Assembly: GCA_900552115.1 (NCBI GenBank)
Contig: URYP01000132.1
Span: forward strand, 1 to 5,312
Origin: an uncultured Oscillospiraceae bacterium
GTDB lineage: Bacteria; Bacillota; Clostridia; Oscillospirales; Acutalibacteraceae
DNA: 5,312 nucleotides
Direction of reading: 5' to 3'
Shown here: positions 1 to 5,257 of the stretch, piece after piece
Numbering within the stretch: the first letter of the stretch is position 1
Layout of the letters: each line of letters begins with the position of its first letter
Program-made: the position numbers and the translations under genes
The notes under the pieces: generated by a model
What the model was told of the DNA's origin: nothing
Seen by the model: the letters and a program-made list of their open reading frames with translations, nothing else
Databases searched by the model: none

Positions 1-27
1 GCTAATCAGTTGCTCAATTCTGCTCAT
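1..27 (-). CDS. 5' end of a gene downstream of coaD (partial, nine codons)
   Basis: Nine codons, MSRIEQLIS, are visible before the window ends. An AGGAGA ribosome binding site (40-35) overlaps the TAA stop of coaD and lies 7 nt before the ATG, so the gene is translationally close-packed as the third member of the rsmD-coaD operon. From family knowledge, many Clostridia carry here a small coiled-coil protein often annotated as an ATPase or ATP synthase subunit B-like protein, which starts with a very similar M-S-x-I-E-Q-L/I-I sequence. That identity is inference from position and nine residues only. The start itself is well supported by the ribosome binding site and spacing. Confidence 0.6.
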
Positions 28-39
28 GGTTCTTTCTCC

Positions 40-540
40 TTATTCCTTTTTATCTATGTTCTGCGTGCCGTACTTCTTCCGCACTTCCTCCGCCACCAGC
101 GGATGCAGGAAGGAAGAAATATCCCCGCCGTACCGGGCGACCTCCTTGACGGTGCTGGAACTCAAATAGGAATACTTGAGGTTGGTGGTAAGGAACATGG
201 TATCGACCTCGGGGGCGATGACCCGGTTCATCTGCGCCATCTGGAGCTCGTACTCGAAGTCGGTGATGGCCCTGAGGCCTCTGACGACCACGCTGGCCTC
301 ATTGGCCCTGACGAAATCCACCAGCAGTCCGTTAAAGGACATGATCTCCACGTTGTCTAATCCTTCTGTCACTTTCCTTAACATATTAACACGTTCTTCC
401 GTAGAAAACAACGGCGATTTGGAACTATTTTGCAAAACTCCGACGATCAGACGGTCGAAAATCTTGGAAGACCTCTCGATGATATCGAAATGTCCCAGCG
501 TCACGGGGTCAAAGCTCCCCGGGTAAATACCTGTTCTCAT
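40..540 (-). CDS. coaD: Phosphopantetheine adenylyltransferase (PPAT)
   Basis: This cytosolic enzyme catalyses the fourth step of coenzyme A synthesis: ATP plus 4'-phosphopantetheine gives dephospho-CoA and pyrophosphate. The 166-residue protein has the usual length and family landmarks. The N-terminal GIYPGSFDPVTLGH segment (residues 4-17) carries the nucleotidyltransferase T-x-G-H motif (14-17). Lys41 is in the substrate-binding position, the VVRGLRAITDFEYE segment (85-98) binds phosphopantetheine and ATP, and the SSSTVKE motif (127-133) is the second nucleotide-binding signature. The start is well placed: AAGGAGA precedes the ATG by 7 nt, and the ATG shares an ATGA with the rsmD stop, so the two genes are probably translationally coupled. 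Transcription should come from the promoter upstream of rsmD. Nothing is missing or disrupted. Confidence 0.98.
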   Translation of the reverse strand: MRTGIYPGSFDPVTLGHFDIIERSSKIFDRLIVGVLQNSSKSPLFSTEERVNMLRKVTEGLDNVEIMSFNGLLVDFVRANEASVVVRGLRAITDFEYELQMAQMNRVIAPEVDTMFLTTNLKYSYLSSSTVKEVARYGGDISSFLHPLVAEEVRKKYGTQNIDKKE

Positions 541-1100
541 GACAGTTCTCCTTTGGACACGAATACGTGTTTATTTGTCTTATATGTTTTTTCTCTCAAA
601 AGCTCAAATCCCAGGGATCCGAGGTAGGAAAAATCTGTATCGAGGGACGCCTCCGCGATGATGAGCGTGTCCTCGTCCGCCAGGCAGGAATCCGAAAGAT
701 ACGTGAGCACCCGCCGCTCCAGCTCCCGGTCGTAGGGAGGATCCATAAAAATAATGTCGAAGGCCTCTCCGCCTGCCTCCAGCCGCTTAAGCGCAGCCTC
801 CACGTCGCAGGCCATGACCTGCGCCCTGTCCTCCAGACGGGTGGTCCTTAAATTCTCGCGGATACACGCCACGGCGGCCGCCTGGTTCTCCACCAGCACC
901 GCCTCCCTCGCGCCGCGGCTCAAAGCCTCGATGGCGATGGCGCCGCTGCCGCTGAACAGATCCAGAAACCGCCTGCCGGGGATCTGGTTCTGAAGCATAT
1001 TAAAAAGGGTTTCCTTGATCCGGTCGGTGGTTGGCCTGGTGGCCATGCCCTCCACGGTCTTTAACGCCAGGCGTCTGGCGCTTCCGGCGATCACTCGCAT
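537..1100 (-). CDS. rsmD: 16S rRNA (guanine(966)-N(2))-methyltransferase RsmD
   Basis: RsmD methylates N2 of G966 in 16S rRNA of the small ribosomal subunit, using S-adenosylmethionine, in the cytoplasm. The 187-residue protein starts with the family's MRVIAG-x-AR sequence. It then has the conserved RPTTDRIKETLFNML block (22-36), the SAM-binding motif I FLDLFSGSGAIAIEA (45-59), and the catalytic DPPY motif (120-123), typical of amino-group methyltransferases. An in-frame ATG three codons upstream (1109) is possible, but it abuts the GGGGG ribosome binding stretch (1114-1110). The ATG at 1100 is 9 nt from that stretch and matches the family N-terminus, so I chose it. The gene's stop overlaps the coaD start. 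The rsmD-coaD pair is common in Firmicutes and many other bacteria. Confidence 0.96.
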   Translation of the reverse strand: MRVIAGSARRLALKTVEGMATRPTTDRIKETLFNMLQNQIPGRRFLDLFSGSGAIAIEALSRGAREAVLVENQAAAVACIRENLRTTRLEDRAQVMACDVEAALKRLEAGGEAFDIIFMDPPYDRELERRVLTYLSDSCLADEDTLIIAEASLDTDFSYLGSLGFELLREKTYKTNKHVFVSKGELS

Positions 1101-1135
1101 AACAATCATCCCCCGGATTTTATTTCAGCTTTTCT

Positions 1136-1164
1136 ATTATAGTATGTATCGCCAAGATATACAA
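1136..1164 (-). promoter_or_regulatory. Sigma-A promoter of the rsmD-coaD operon
   Basis: On the minus strand a perfect TATAAT (1141-1136) follows TTGTAT (1164-1159) with a 17-nt spacer. The expected start is near 1129, giving a leader of about 28 nt before the rsmD ATG. The -35 matches consensus at only its first three bases, so strength is probably moderate. The promoter lies just downstream of the SASP terminator, which supports rsmD starting its own unit. Confidence 0.7.
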
Positions 1165-1188
1165 GCAATATTTCGCGAAAAATATCGA

Positions 1189-1254
1189 AAAACGACCGGT
1201 GTCAGCGCGCGATTTAAGGAATTATTTCCCCTGCGTCCTGACACCGGCCGTCTT
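1189..1254 (-). terminator. Rho-independent terminator of the SASP gene, with a branched loop
   Basis: Arms at 1238-1254 and 1189-1205 pair over 17 bp on the minus-strand transcript: ten perfect Watson-Crick pairs (CCGGTGTCAG with CTGACACCGG) plus seven outer pairs including two G-U. The 3' arm runs into GTTTTT and a second T-run shortly after. No T-run follows on the plus side, so it acts for the minus strand. The 32-nt loop contains its own small hairpin (GGAA ATAA TTCC), which makes it larger than a usual terminator. It starts 27 nt after the SASP stop codon. Confidence 0.8.
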
Positions 1255-1280
1255 AATTTAAGATTCAGTTTTCATCGGCT

Positions 1281-1472
1281 TTACTTGCCGGCCATCTGTC
1301 TCTCCTGGGCCTCGATCATCTTCTTAACCATATAGCCGCCGACAGAACCGTTCTGAGCGGAGGTTAAGTTTCCGTTGTAGCCGTTGCTTAACGGCACGCC
1401 AAGCTCGTTGGCAACTTCCATTTTGAAACGGTTCAGGCCCTCGCGGGCTTCCGGAACAACAGTCTTGTTCAT
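1281..1472 (-). CDS. Alpha/beta-type small acid-soluble spore protein (SASP)
   Basis: Alpha/beta SASPs coat DNA in the forespore core, protect it from UV and chemical damage, and are degraded at germination as an amino acid source. The 63-residue product has the expected size and both family signatures. The first is the germination-protease recognition site around MEVANELG (18-25), with cleavage expected after Glu19. The second is the DNA-binding block that includes NGNLTSAQNGSVGGYMVKKM (33-52). It is slightly shorter at the N-terminus than many Bacillus members, as is usual in Clostridia. AAGGAG (1488-1483) lies 10 nt before the ATG. It appears monocistronic, with a terminator directly after it. 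Expression in the forespore under sigma-G is expected from the family, and a weak candidate promoter is listed separately. This gene shows that the organism belongs to a spore-forming lineage. Confidence 0.96.
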   Translation of the reverse strand: MNKTVVPEAREGLNRFKMEVANELGVPLSNGYNGNLTSAQNGSVGGYMVKKMIEAQERQMAGK

Positions 1473-1523
1473 TTGTACTACACTCCTTACTTCATTTTAA
1501 ACTTTCGTTTGCGGCGTTTGCAA

Positions 1524-1553
1524 TAGTATTGTATGCCGTAGGGAAACGAATAT
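1524..1553 (-). promoter_or_regulatory. Candidate sigma-G-type promoter of the SASP gene
   Basis: On the minus strand AATACTA (1530-1524) matches the sigma-G/sigma-F -10 consensus CATACTA at six of seven positions. Eighteen nt upstream is ATATT (1553-1549), which keeps only the central bases of the GHATR-type -35. The expected start near 1517 gives a leader of about 45 nt to the SASP ATG. A shifted alternative -10, CATACAA, overlaps it. The match is imperfect and I rely partly on knowing that SASP genes are sigma-G dependent. Confidence 0.35.
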
Positions 1554-1564
1554 AATTGCAAAAT

Positions 1565-1639
1565 TTTGACAAATGACTGTTAAAAATACCCTGTCGTCCT
1601 AACTAAAAAGAGATAATTACAAAGCTGTCATTTGTCGAA
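1565..1639 (+). promoter_or_regulatory. Candidate Spo0A boxes in the SASP/acetylation divergent region
   Basis: TGTCGAA at 1633-1639 is a perfect match to the Spo0A box and ends 7 nt before the -35 of the acetylation operon, at about -49 to -43 from the predicted start. On the opposite strand TGTCAAA (1571-1565) matches six of seven bases. The two sites lie in the arms of the inverted repeat in this region. Spo0A control is inference from these short matches. Confidence 0.35.
1568..1636. repeat. Long-spaced inverted repeat upstream of the MBOAT operon
   Basis: GACAAATGAC (1568-1577) and its exact reverse complement GTCATTTGTC (1627-1636) are separated by 49 nt. The similarity continues outward for about four more pairs (TTT on one side, AAA on the other, with one T/C difference). 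There is no gene between the arms and no T-run after them, so a terminator is unlikely. It could be a pair of regulator sites or an RNA or DNA fold. Confidence 0.6.
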
Positions 1640-1646
1640 ATATATA

Positions 1647-1675
1647 TTGAAATGGTTTTGGGGTTATGCTACTAT
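1647..1675 (+). promoter_or_regulatory. Sigma-A promoter of the MBOAT-DHHW operon
   Basis: TTGAAA (1647-1652) and TACTAT (1670-1675) are separated by 17 nt, with an extended -10 TG at 1667-1668. The expected start is about 1682. This makes an ATG at 1688 nearly leaderless and favours the ATG at 1712 as the real start of the first gene. The operon's two genes share this promoter, since none is seen between them. Confidence 0.75.
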
Positions 1676-1711
1676 TAAACAACAGTAATGATAAACAGAG
1701 GGATAGAAAAA

Positions 1712-3151
1712 ATGGTATTTTCCAGCTTGTTATTTTTATATTTATTTTTTCCACTTTGCCTGTTGGTGTACAAGCTGGCGGGGACGCTCAGCCATAAAAA
1801 TACGGTTCTTATTATCTTCTCTCTTATATTCTATTCCTGGGCAGGGCCTAAATACCTGATTCTGCTGCTGGGCATGGTGTTCATCAACTGGGTGGCCGGT
1901 CTGCTGATGGCGGACGGTGAACACCATGCTGCCCGTCGAAAGCTTGGCCTTTGGGTGGCGCTGATCGGCAGCCTGGGATTATTGGTCTATTTTAAATATA
2001 CGAGCTTTTTCCTGGGTTCCCTCCATGACGCCACGGGTTTCCCAGAGATAGTTCCCAACATCGTTCTTCCAATCGGTATTTCATTCTATACATTCCAGCT
2101 TTTGTCCTATAGCATTGACGTTTATCGCGGGGATGTAAAGGCGCAAAAATCCTATAAGATCCTGCTGCTATACGCGAGCCTTTTCCATCAGTGCATCGCT
2201 GGCCCTATCGTGCGTTATCAGGATGTGGAACAGCAAATTATCGGCCGCCGGGTTTTGCTGCGGGATACCGCAGAGGGCATCACCCGCTTTACGGTGGGGC
2301 TCGCCAAAAAAACGCTTCTGGCCAACACCTGTGCTTCCATCATCGTCAAGCTGATGCCGGAGGGCGCGGATATTCGCTCATTGCCGGCCGTCAGCCTGTG
2401 GATGGGGATGCTGCTGTTCATGTTGCAGATTTATCTCGATTTTTCCGCGTATTCGGATATGGCGATCGGCATGGGTAAAATGGTGGGTTTCCATTACCGC
2501 GAAAATTTCGATTATCCCTACATGTCGAAATCGGTTTCCGAGTTCTGGCGGCGGTGGCATATATCTCTGGGGTCTTTTTTCCGGGACTATGTCTATATTC
2601 CGCTCGGAGGCAACCGCAAGGGGAGCGGGCGCACCGTGCTCAACCTTTTGATCGTATGGGGATTGACCGGCCTGTGGCATGGCGCGAGCTGGAATTATGT
2701 GCTGTGGGGTCTGTATTTCTTTGTGTTCATTGCTATGGAAAAGCTGTTCCTGCGCGGCCCGCTCGAACGGGCGCCGAGAATCCTGTCCCATTTATATCTG
2801 CTGGCTGTGGTATTTTTCGGCTGGATCCTGTTCAAATTTGAAAACCTGGCCGATGGCTGGCTGGTGTTCAAAGGCTTGTTCGGTCTCAACGGCAATGGAT
2901 TTATGTCGGGCGAAGCACGCATTGTCCTGCTCAATTACGTCTTCTTTATTCTTCTGGCAATCGTTGCCGTGACGCCGCTTTGCAAAAGCATTATGGCGCG
3001 ATTCGACCGTTCAGCGGAGAATACCGGAGGACTGGCCCTTGTACGCGTCAATGGGGTGGTGCGTATCGTCCTGCCCATTGTGTTGATGCTTCTGTCCACT
3101 ATGGCTCTCATCGGCAACAGCTATAATCCATTCCTGTATTTCCAGTTCTAA
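1712..3151 (+). CDS. MBOAT-family membrane O-acyltransferase (AlgI/DltB-like)
   Basis: This is a polytopic membrane protein of 479 residues, the usual AlgI size. It is expected to move acetyl groups from a cytoplasmic donor across the membrane to a partner that modifies an extracytoplasmic glycan. Family landmarks are an N-terminal MVFSSLLFLYLFFPL; LPIGISFYTFQLLSYSIDVYRG (119-140); QIYLDFSAYSDMAIGMG (239-255); the FWRRWHISLG block (278-287, His283); and GLWHGASWNYVLWG (320-333), whose His323 matches the essential MBOAT histidine. It ends with the typical NPFLYFQF. An in-frame ATG at 1688 exists, but GAGGG (1698-1702), 9 nt before 1712, and the family N-terminus favour 1712. The next gene begins 23 nt after the stop and encodes the usual DHHW partner. 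The acceptor is unknown: no alginate, cellulose or teichoic acid genes are adjacent, so I give no symbol. A DltB role is unlikely without dltA, dltC or dltD nearby. Confidence 0.95.
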   Translation: MVFSSLLFLYLFFPLCLLVYKLAGTLSHKNTVLIIFSLIFYSWAGPKYLILLLGMVFINWVAGLLMADGEHHAARRKLGLWVALIGSLGLLVYFKYTSFFLGSLHDATGFPEIVPNIVLPIGISFYTFQLLSYSIDVYRGDVKAQKSYKILLLYASLFHQCIAGPIVRYQDVEQQIIGRRVLLRDTAEGITRFTVGLAKKTLLANTCASIIVKLMPEGADIRSLPAVSLWMGMLLFMLQIYLDFSAYSDMAIGMGKMVGFHYRENFDYPYMSKSVSEFWRRWHISLGSFFRDYVYIPLGGNRKGSGRTVLNLLIVWGLTGLWHGASWNYVLWGLYFFVFIAMEKLFLRGPLERAPRILSHLYLLAVVFFGWILFKFENLADGWLVFKGLFGLNGNGFMSGEARIVLLNYVFFILLAIVAVTPLCKSIMARFDRSAENTGGLALVRVNGVVRIVLPIVLMLLSTMALIGNSYNPFLYFQF

Positions 3152-3174
3152 TTTTTAAGAAATGAGGTGCGGCT

Positions 3175-4548
3175 ATGACACCGGAAAATCCGGATAATGG
3201 GTATAAACAGCGCAGAACCATGCGGAAATACCGTAATGTCAAAGTGCTGGTTTTCTTTTTCGTCTTATATGTATTGGCCATCATCGCCATGATGATCCCG
3301 CTGCGGCCCACCCGGTCGGAAACGGAAAAGCGTGAACTCACCCGGTTTCCTTCGTTTAGCTTTGCCTCCTTATGGGATGGATCGTATTTCAGCGGGATCG
3401 ACCAATGGTTTTCAGATACGTTTCCCTTCCGGGAAACGCTGATTTCCTGGAACACCAGTTTGTGGGGCCTCAGCGGCATCCATACCAATACGATTGTCGG
3501 TGAGGTGAAACCAGGAGACGATATCCCGCCCATTGACGACACGAACAAGCCCGCGACCGGTACCACCGGCTCCACTACCACGACTAGCAGTACCACCCGC
3601 ACCACAACGACGAAAAAACCGGATGACGAAAAACACGGAGACGCTCAGACCATGGGCCCGATTCTGAGAGTGGACAACGCGGGGTATGAATATTATACGT
3701 TTAGCCTGGAACAATCTGAACGTTACAGCCAGCTTCTCAGCAAGGTAGGGGATAAGCTGGCCGGAAAAGCCACGGTTTACGATATCATTGTCCCCAACAG
3801 TATGGGAGTAATGCTGTCGGATGCCTACAAGCAAAAGCAGGGCATCACTACCAGCGACCAGGGGAAAGCCATCGCGTATATGATGAGCAAAATGAACGAC
3901 CACGTAAAAAGCGTGCCGATATTTGACACCCTGCGGCAGCACACCAAAGACTATATTTATTTCCGAACCGACCATCATTGGACGGCGACGGGTGCCTATT
4001 ATGCGTATGAACAGTTTGCTGGTGTGAAGGGCTTTAAGCCGACACCGCTCAAAGAGTATAAAACAGATCGTTATGAAGGTTTTCTCGGTACTTTTTATGC
4101 CGACAGCGGTATGTCCTCGGCCTTGGGGAAAACGCCGGATACGGTGGTTACCTATACGCCCAAATCTACCAACGATATCCACATCCTGGATCGCAACGGA
4201 AAAGAATTCGACTGGGATATTGTGATGGACGTATCCAATTATGGAGCATCCGGCATGTACAATGCCTTTATCGGCGGCGACAATCCGTATTCGGTTATAA
4301 AAAACCCGACGCTGAAAGACGGATCTTCCTGTGTGGTTATCAAAGAATCGTATGGCAATGCCTTTGTTCCGTTCCTGGTTGATCATTACCAAACGGTTTA
4401 TGTGATCGATTACCGGTATTACGATGATAATGTCATTGACCTGGTAACAAAAAACAAAGTACAGGACGTAATCTTTGTCAATAACATCATGGCGACGTCC
4501 ACCAGTACGCGAATCAACGAAATGTATGATATCACCGGCGTGTCGTAA
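3175..4548 (+). CDS. DHHW-family (AlgX/AlgJ-like SGNH) membrane-anchored acetylation protein
   Basis: The 457-residue protein has a short basic cytoplasmic N-terminus, one membrane segment (about 22-42) without an obvious cleavage site, and an extracytoplasmic remainder. Residues 72-90 hold the family's F-S-x-x-x-x-x-W-F-x-D-x-F-P-F-R-E segment. Next come a threonine-rich linker (128-146) and an SGNH-like core with TDHHWTATGAYYAY (265-278). Asp266 and His268 match the catalytic Asp-x-His of AlgX and AlgJ, and Ser392 in IKESYGNAFVPF (389-400) is the likely nucleophile. By family knowledge these proteins accept acetyl from an MBOAT partner and transfer it to a polysaccharide. The gene follows the MBOAT gene by 23 nt behind GAGGTG, so the two are one operon. 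The ATG at 3220 is an alternative start, but it lacks a ribosome binding site. Acetyltransferase activity is inferred from motifs; esterase activity is the main alternative. Confidence 0.9.
   Translation: MTPENPDNGYKQRRTMRKYRNVKVLVFFFVLYVLAIIAMMIPLRPTRSETEKRELTRFPSFSFASLWDGSYFSGIDQWFSDTFPFRETLISWNTSLWGLSGIHTNTIVGEVKPGDDIPPIDDTNKPATGTTGSTTTTSSTTRTTTTKKPDDEKHGDAQTMGPILRVDNAGYEYYTFSLEQSERYSQLLSKVGDKLAGKATVYDIIVPNSMGVMLSDAYKQKQGITTSDQGKAIAYMMSKMNDHVKSVPIFDTLRQHTKDYIYFRTDHHWTATGAYYAYEQFAGVKGFKPTPLKEYKTDRYEGFLGTFYADSGMSSALGKTPDTVVTYTPKSTNDIHILDRNGKEFDWDIVMDVSNYGASGMYNAFIGGDNPYSVIKNPTLKDGSSCVVIKESYGNAFVPFLVDHYQTVYVIDYRYYDDNVIDLVTKNKVQDVIFVNNIMATSTSTRINEMYDITGVS
3556..3612 (+). repeat. Threonine-rich low-complexity linker in the DHHW protein
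   Basis: Residues 128-146 of the DHHW protein contain 13 Thr out of 19, with only Ser, Gly and one Arg between them. The DNA is a run of AC-rich codons (ACC, ACT, ACG, ACA mixed), so it is not a simple tandem nucleotide repeat. It separates the membrane-proximal part from the SGNH core and is preceded by acidic and proline residues and followed by KKPDDEK. It is probably a flexible, possibly O-glycosylated linker outside the membrane. Confidence 0.85.
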
Positions 4549-4552
4549 TGGA

Positions 4553-4588
4553 GAAAGCCCCTTTCCTGTAAGCAGGAAAGGGGCTTTC
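4553..4588. terminator. Hairpin terminator between convergent genes, probably bidirectional
   Basis: A perfect 16-bp stem, GAAAGCCCCTTTCCTG (4553-4568) with its reverse complement (4573-4588), closes a TAAG loop. It starts 4 nt after the DHHW stop and ends 12 nt before the stop of the convergent acetyltransferase gene. The T-runs on both sides are short (CTTTCC and CTTTCTCC) and partly inside the stem, so termination strength is uncertain. Its place between two converging stop codons fits shared use. Confidence 0.8.
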
Positions 4589-4600
4589 CAATGTGGGATA

Positions 4601-5059
4601 TTAGGGCTTCCAGCGGCAGACCATAACGTTTTCGCCGTGGGTATCCTTTTCACCGGTCATCTGAAACCCAAAGCGTTTGTATAAGGACAGGGCGTTTTCA
4701 TTACCCTCCACGACGCTTAAATAGATTTTACGCCGGCGGGGATACTCTTTATGCAGCCGTTTTAACAGGCCTTTTAAAGCGGCGGTACCATAGCCCAATC
4801 CCTGCCAGCGGGCATCGATCAGCAGACGATCCATCCACAGCCGGCCCCACGGCAGATACGGCAGCCAAAAGAATCCATACATGGCAAAACCGACAAGACG
4901 CGTATCGTCGTATATGGCCAGGGGCCGCCAGCGGGAACAGGTGTCCGCTTCCCGCAGACAATCGGCAACGCTTTCAATAAACCCGGCCTGCTCCTCCGAT
5001 ACGGACAGTTTTGTCAACGCCTCGCGATTATGCAGTGTAACCGGTTCAAAATGTAGCAT
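4601..5059 (-). CDS. GNAT N-acetyltransferase, BltD-like (probable spermine/spermidine acetyltransferase)
   Basis: The 152-residue cytosolic protein is a single GNAT domain that uses acetyl-CoA. The N-terminal VSEEQAGFIESVADCLREA (20-38) and GFAMYGFFW (57-65) resemble the polyamine acetyltransferase BltD of Bacillus subtilis as I recall it. RLLIDARWQGLGYG (78-91) has the acetyl-CoA binding Q-x-x-G-x-G. The GNENALSLYKRFGFQMTGE block (119-137) is motif B, with Tyr127 as the likely general acid. Acetylation of spermidine or spermine is therefore likely, though substrate is inferred. I chose the ATG at 5059 because GAGGAG (5075-5070) lies 10 nt upstream. A TTG at 5119 would place the coding region over the gene's own promoter. 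The gene is alone, with no blt-type efflux pump visible. The ribosome binding site can pair with CTCC just after it in a small hairpin. Confidence 0.9.
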   Translation of the reverse strand: MLHFEPVTLHNREALTKLSVSEEQAGFIESVADCLREADTCSRWRPLAIYDDTRLVGFAMYGFFWLPYLPWGRLWMDRLLIDARWQGLGYGTAALKGLLKRLHKEYPRRRKIYLSVVEGNENALSLYKRFGFQMTGEKDTHGENVMVCRWKP

Positions 5060-5090
5060 AATGGAGATGCTCCTCTTTAATGTTTTACGC

Positions 5091-5119
5091 AGTATAACGC
5101 TTTTGCAAACCAATGTCAA
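5091..5119 (-). promoter_or_regulatory. Strong sigma-A promoter of the BltD-like gene
   Basis: On the minus strand a perfect TTGACA (5119-5114) and TATACT (5096-5091) are separated by 17 nt. The start is expected near 5084, giving a leader of about 25 nt to the ATG at 5059. The promoter shows that this gene is transcribed alone. Confidence 0.85.
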
Positions 5120-5125
5120 ATTGGT
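5109..5125. promoter_or_regulatory. 17-bp dyad over the -35 box: possible operator
   Basis: ACCAAT (5109-5114) and ATTGGT (5120-5125) form a perfect 6-bp inverted repeat around a 5-nt centre. The centre and edge of this dyad are the TTGACA -35 box of the BltD-like gene, so a protein bound here would block RNA polymerase. Role is inferred from position and symmetry only. Confidence 0.4.
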
Positions 5126-5141
5126 ATCAGAAAGACCGGCA

Positions 5142-5162
5142 GCCCTCTATAAAAAGGAGGGC
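5142..5162. other. Small inverted repeat between the divergent promoters
   Basis: GCCCTC (5142-5147) pairs with GAGGGC (5157-5162) around a 9-nt A-rich loop. It lies between the BltD-like promoter and the tRNA promoter and has no T-run after it on either strand, so it is not a good terminator. No gene is associated with the AAGGAGG inside it, and I see no function. Confidence 0.3.
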
Positions 5163-5180
5163 GAAATTCAGCGGAAAGTC

Positions 5181-5208
5181 TTGACAAGAGCGATTTTTAT
5201 GTTAAAAT
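5181..5208 (+). promoter_or_regulatory. Sigma-A promoter of the tRNA gene
   Basis: A perfect TTGACA (5181-5186) and TAAAAT (5203-5208) are separated by 16 nt, with an extended TG just before the -10 at 5200-5201. The expected start is near 5215, so the primary transcript has a leader of about 43 nt. The leader contains a short CGCT-GGGG-AGCG hairpin (5239-5250) before the mature tRNA 5' end. Strong consensus elements are typical of stable RNA genes. Confidence 0.8.
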
Positions 5209-5257
5209 ATTATTCGTGCCTTAGCTGTCCTTGATGGGCGCTGGGGAGCGGATAGCC

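Noticed and set aside
10..360. 116-codon plus-strand frame over coaD
   Set aside because: It is a complement of a strongly conserved coaD; the product has no family features.
1015..1335. 106-codon plus-strand frame across the rsmD start, promoter and SASP terminator
   Set aside because: It spans regulatory DNA and two antisense genes, so it is not a plausible protein.
2378..2791. 137-codon antisense frame inside the MBOAT gene
   Set aside because: It is opposite the most conserved MBOAT motifs and has no recognisable family.
3108..3605. 165-codon antisense frame across the MBOAT-DHHW junction
   Set aside because: It has no domain, is opposite two supported genes, and its Val-rich start is the complement of the threonine linker codons.
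3412..4653. 413-codon open frame antisense to the DHHW gene
   Set aside because: It lies almost wholly opposite a gene with clear family motifs, crosses the terminator hairpin, overlaps the end of the BltD-like gene and shows no recognisable domain. It is a shadow of biased codon use.
5151..5161. Perfect-looking ribosome binding site AAAAAGGAGGG on the plus strand
   Set aside because: The only frame that could follow, from the TTG at 5181, is about 17 codons and coincides with the tRNA promoter -35 box, so it is more likely chance.
4881..5234. 117-codon plus-strand frame running into the tRNA promoter
   Set aside because: It is opposite the BltD-like gene, crosses two promoters and has no recognisable domain.
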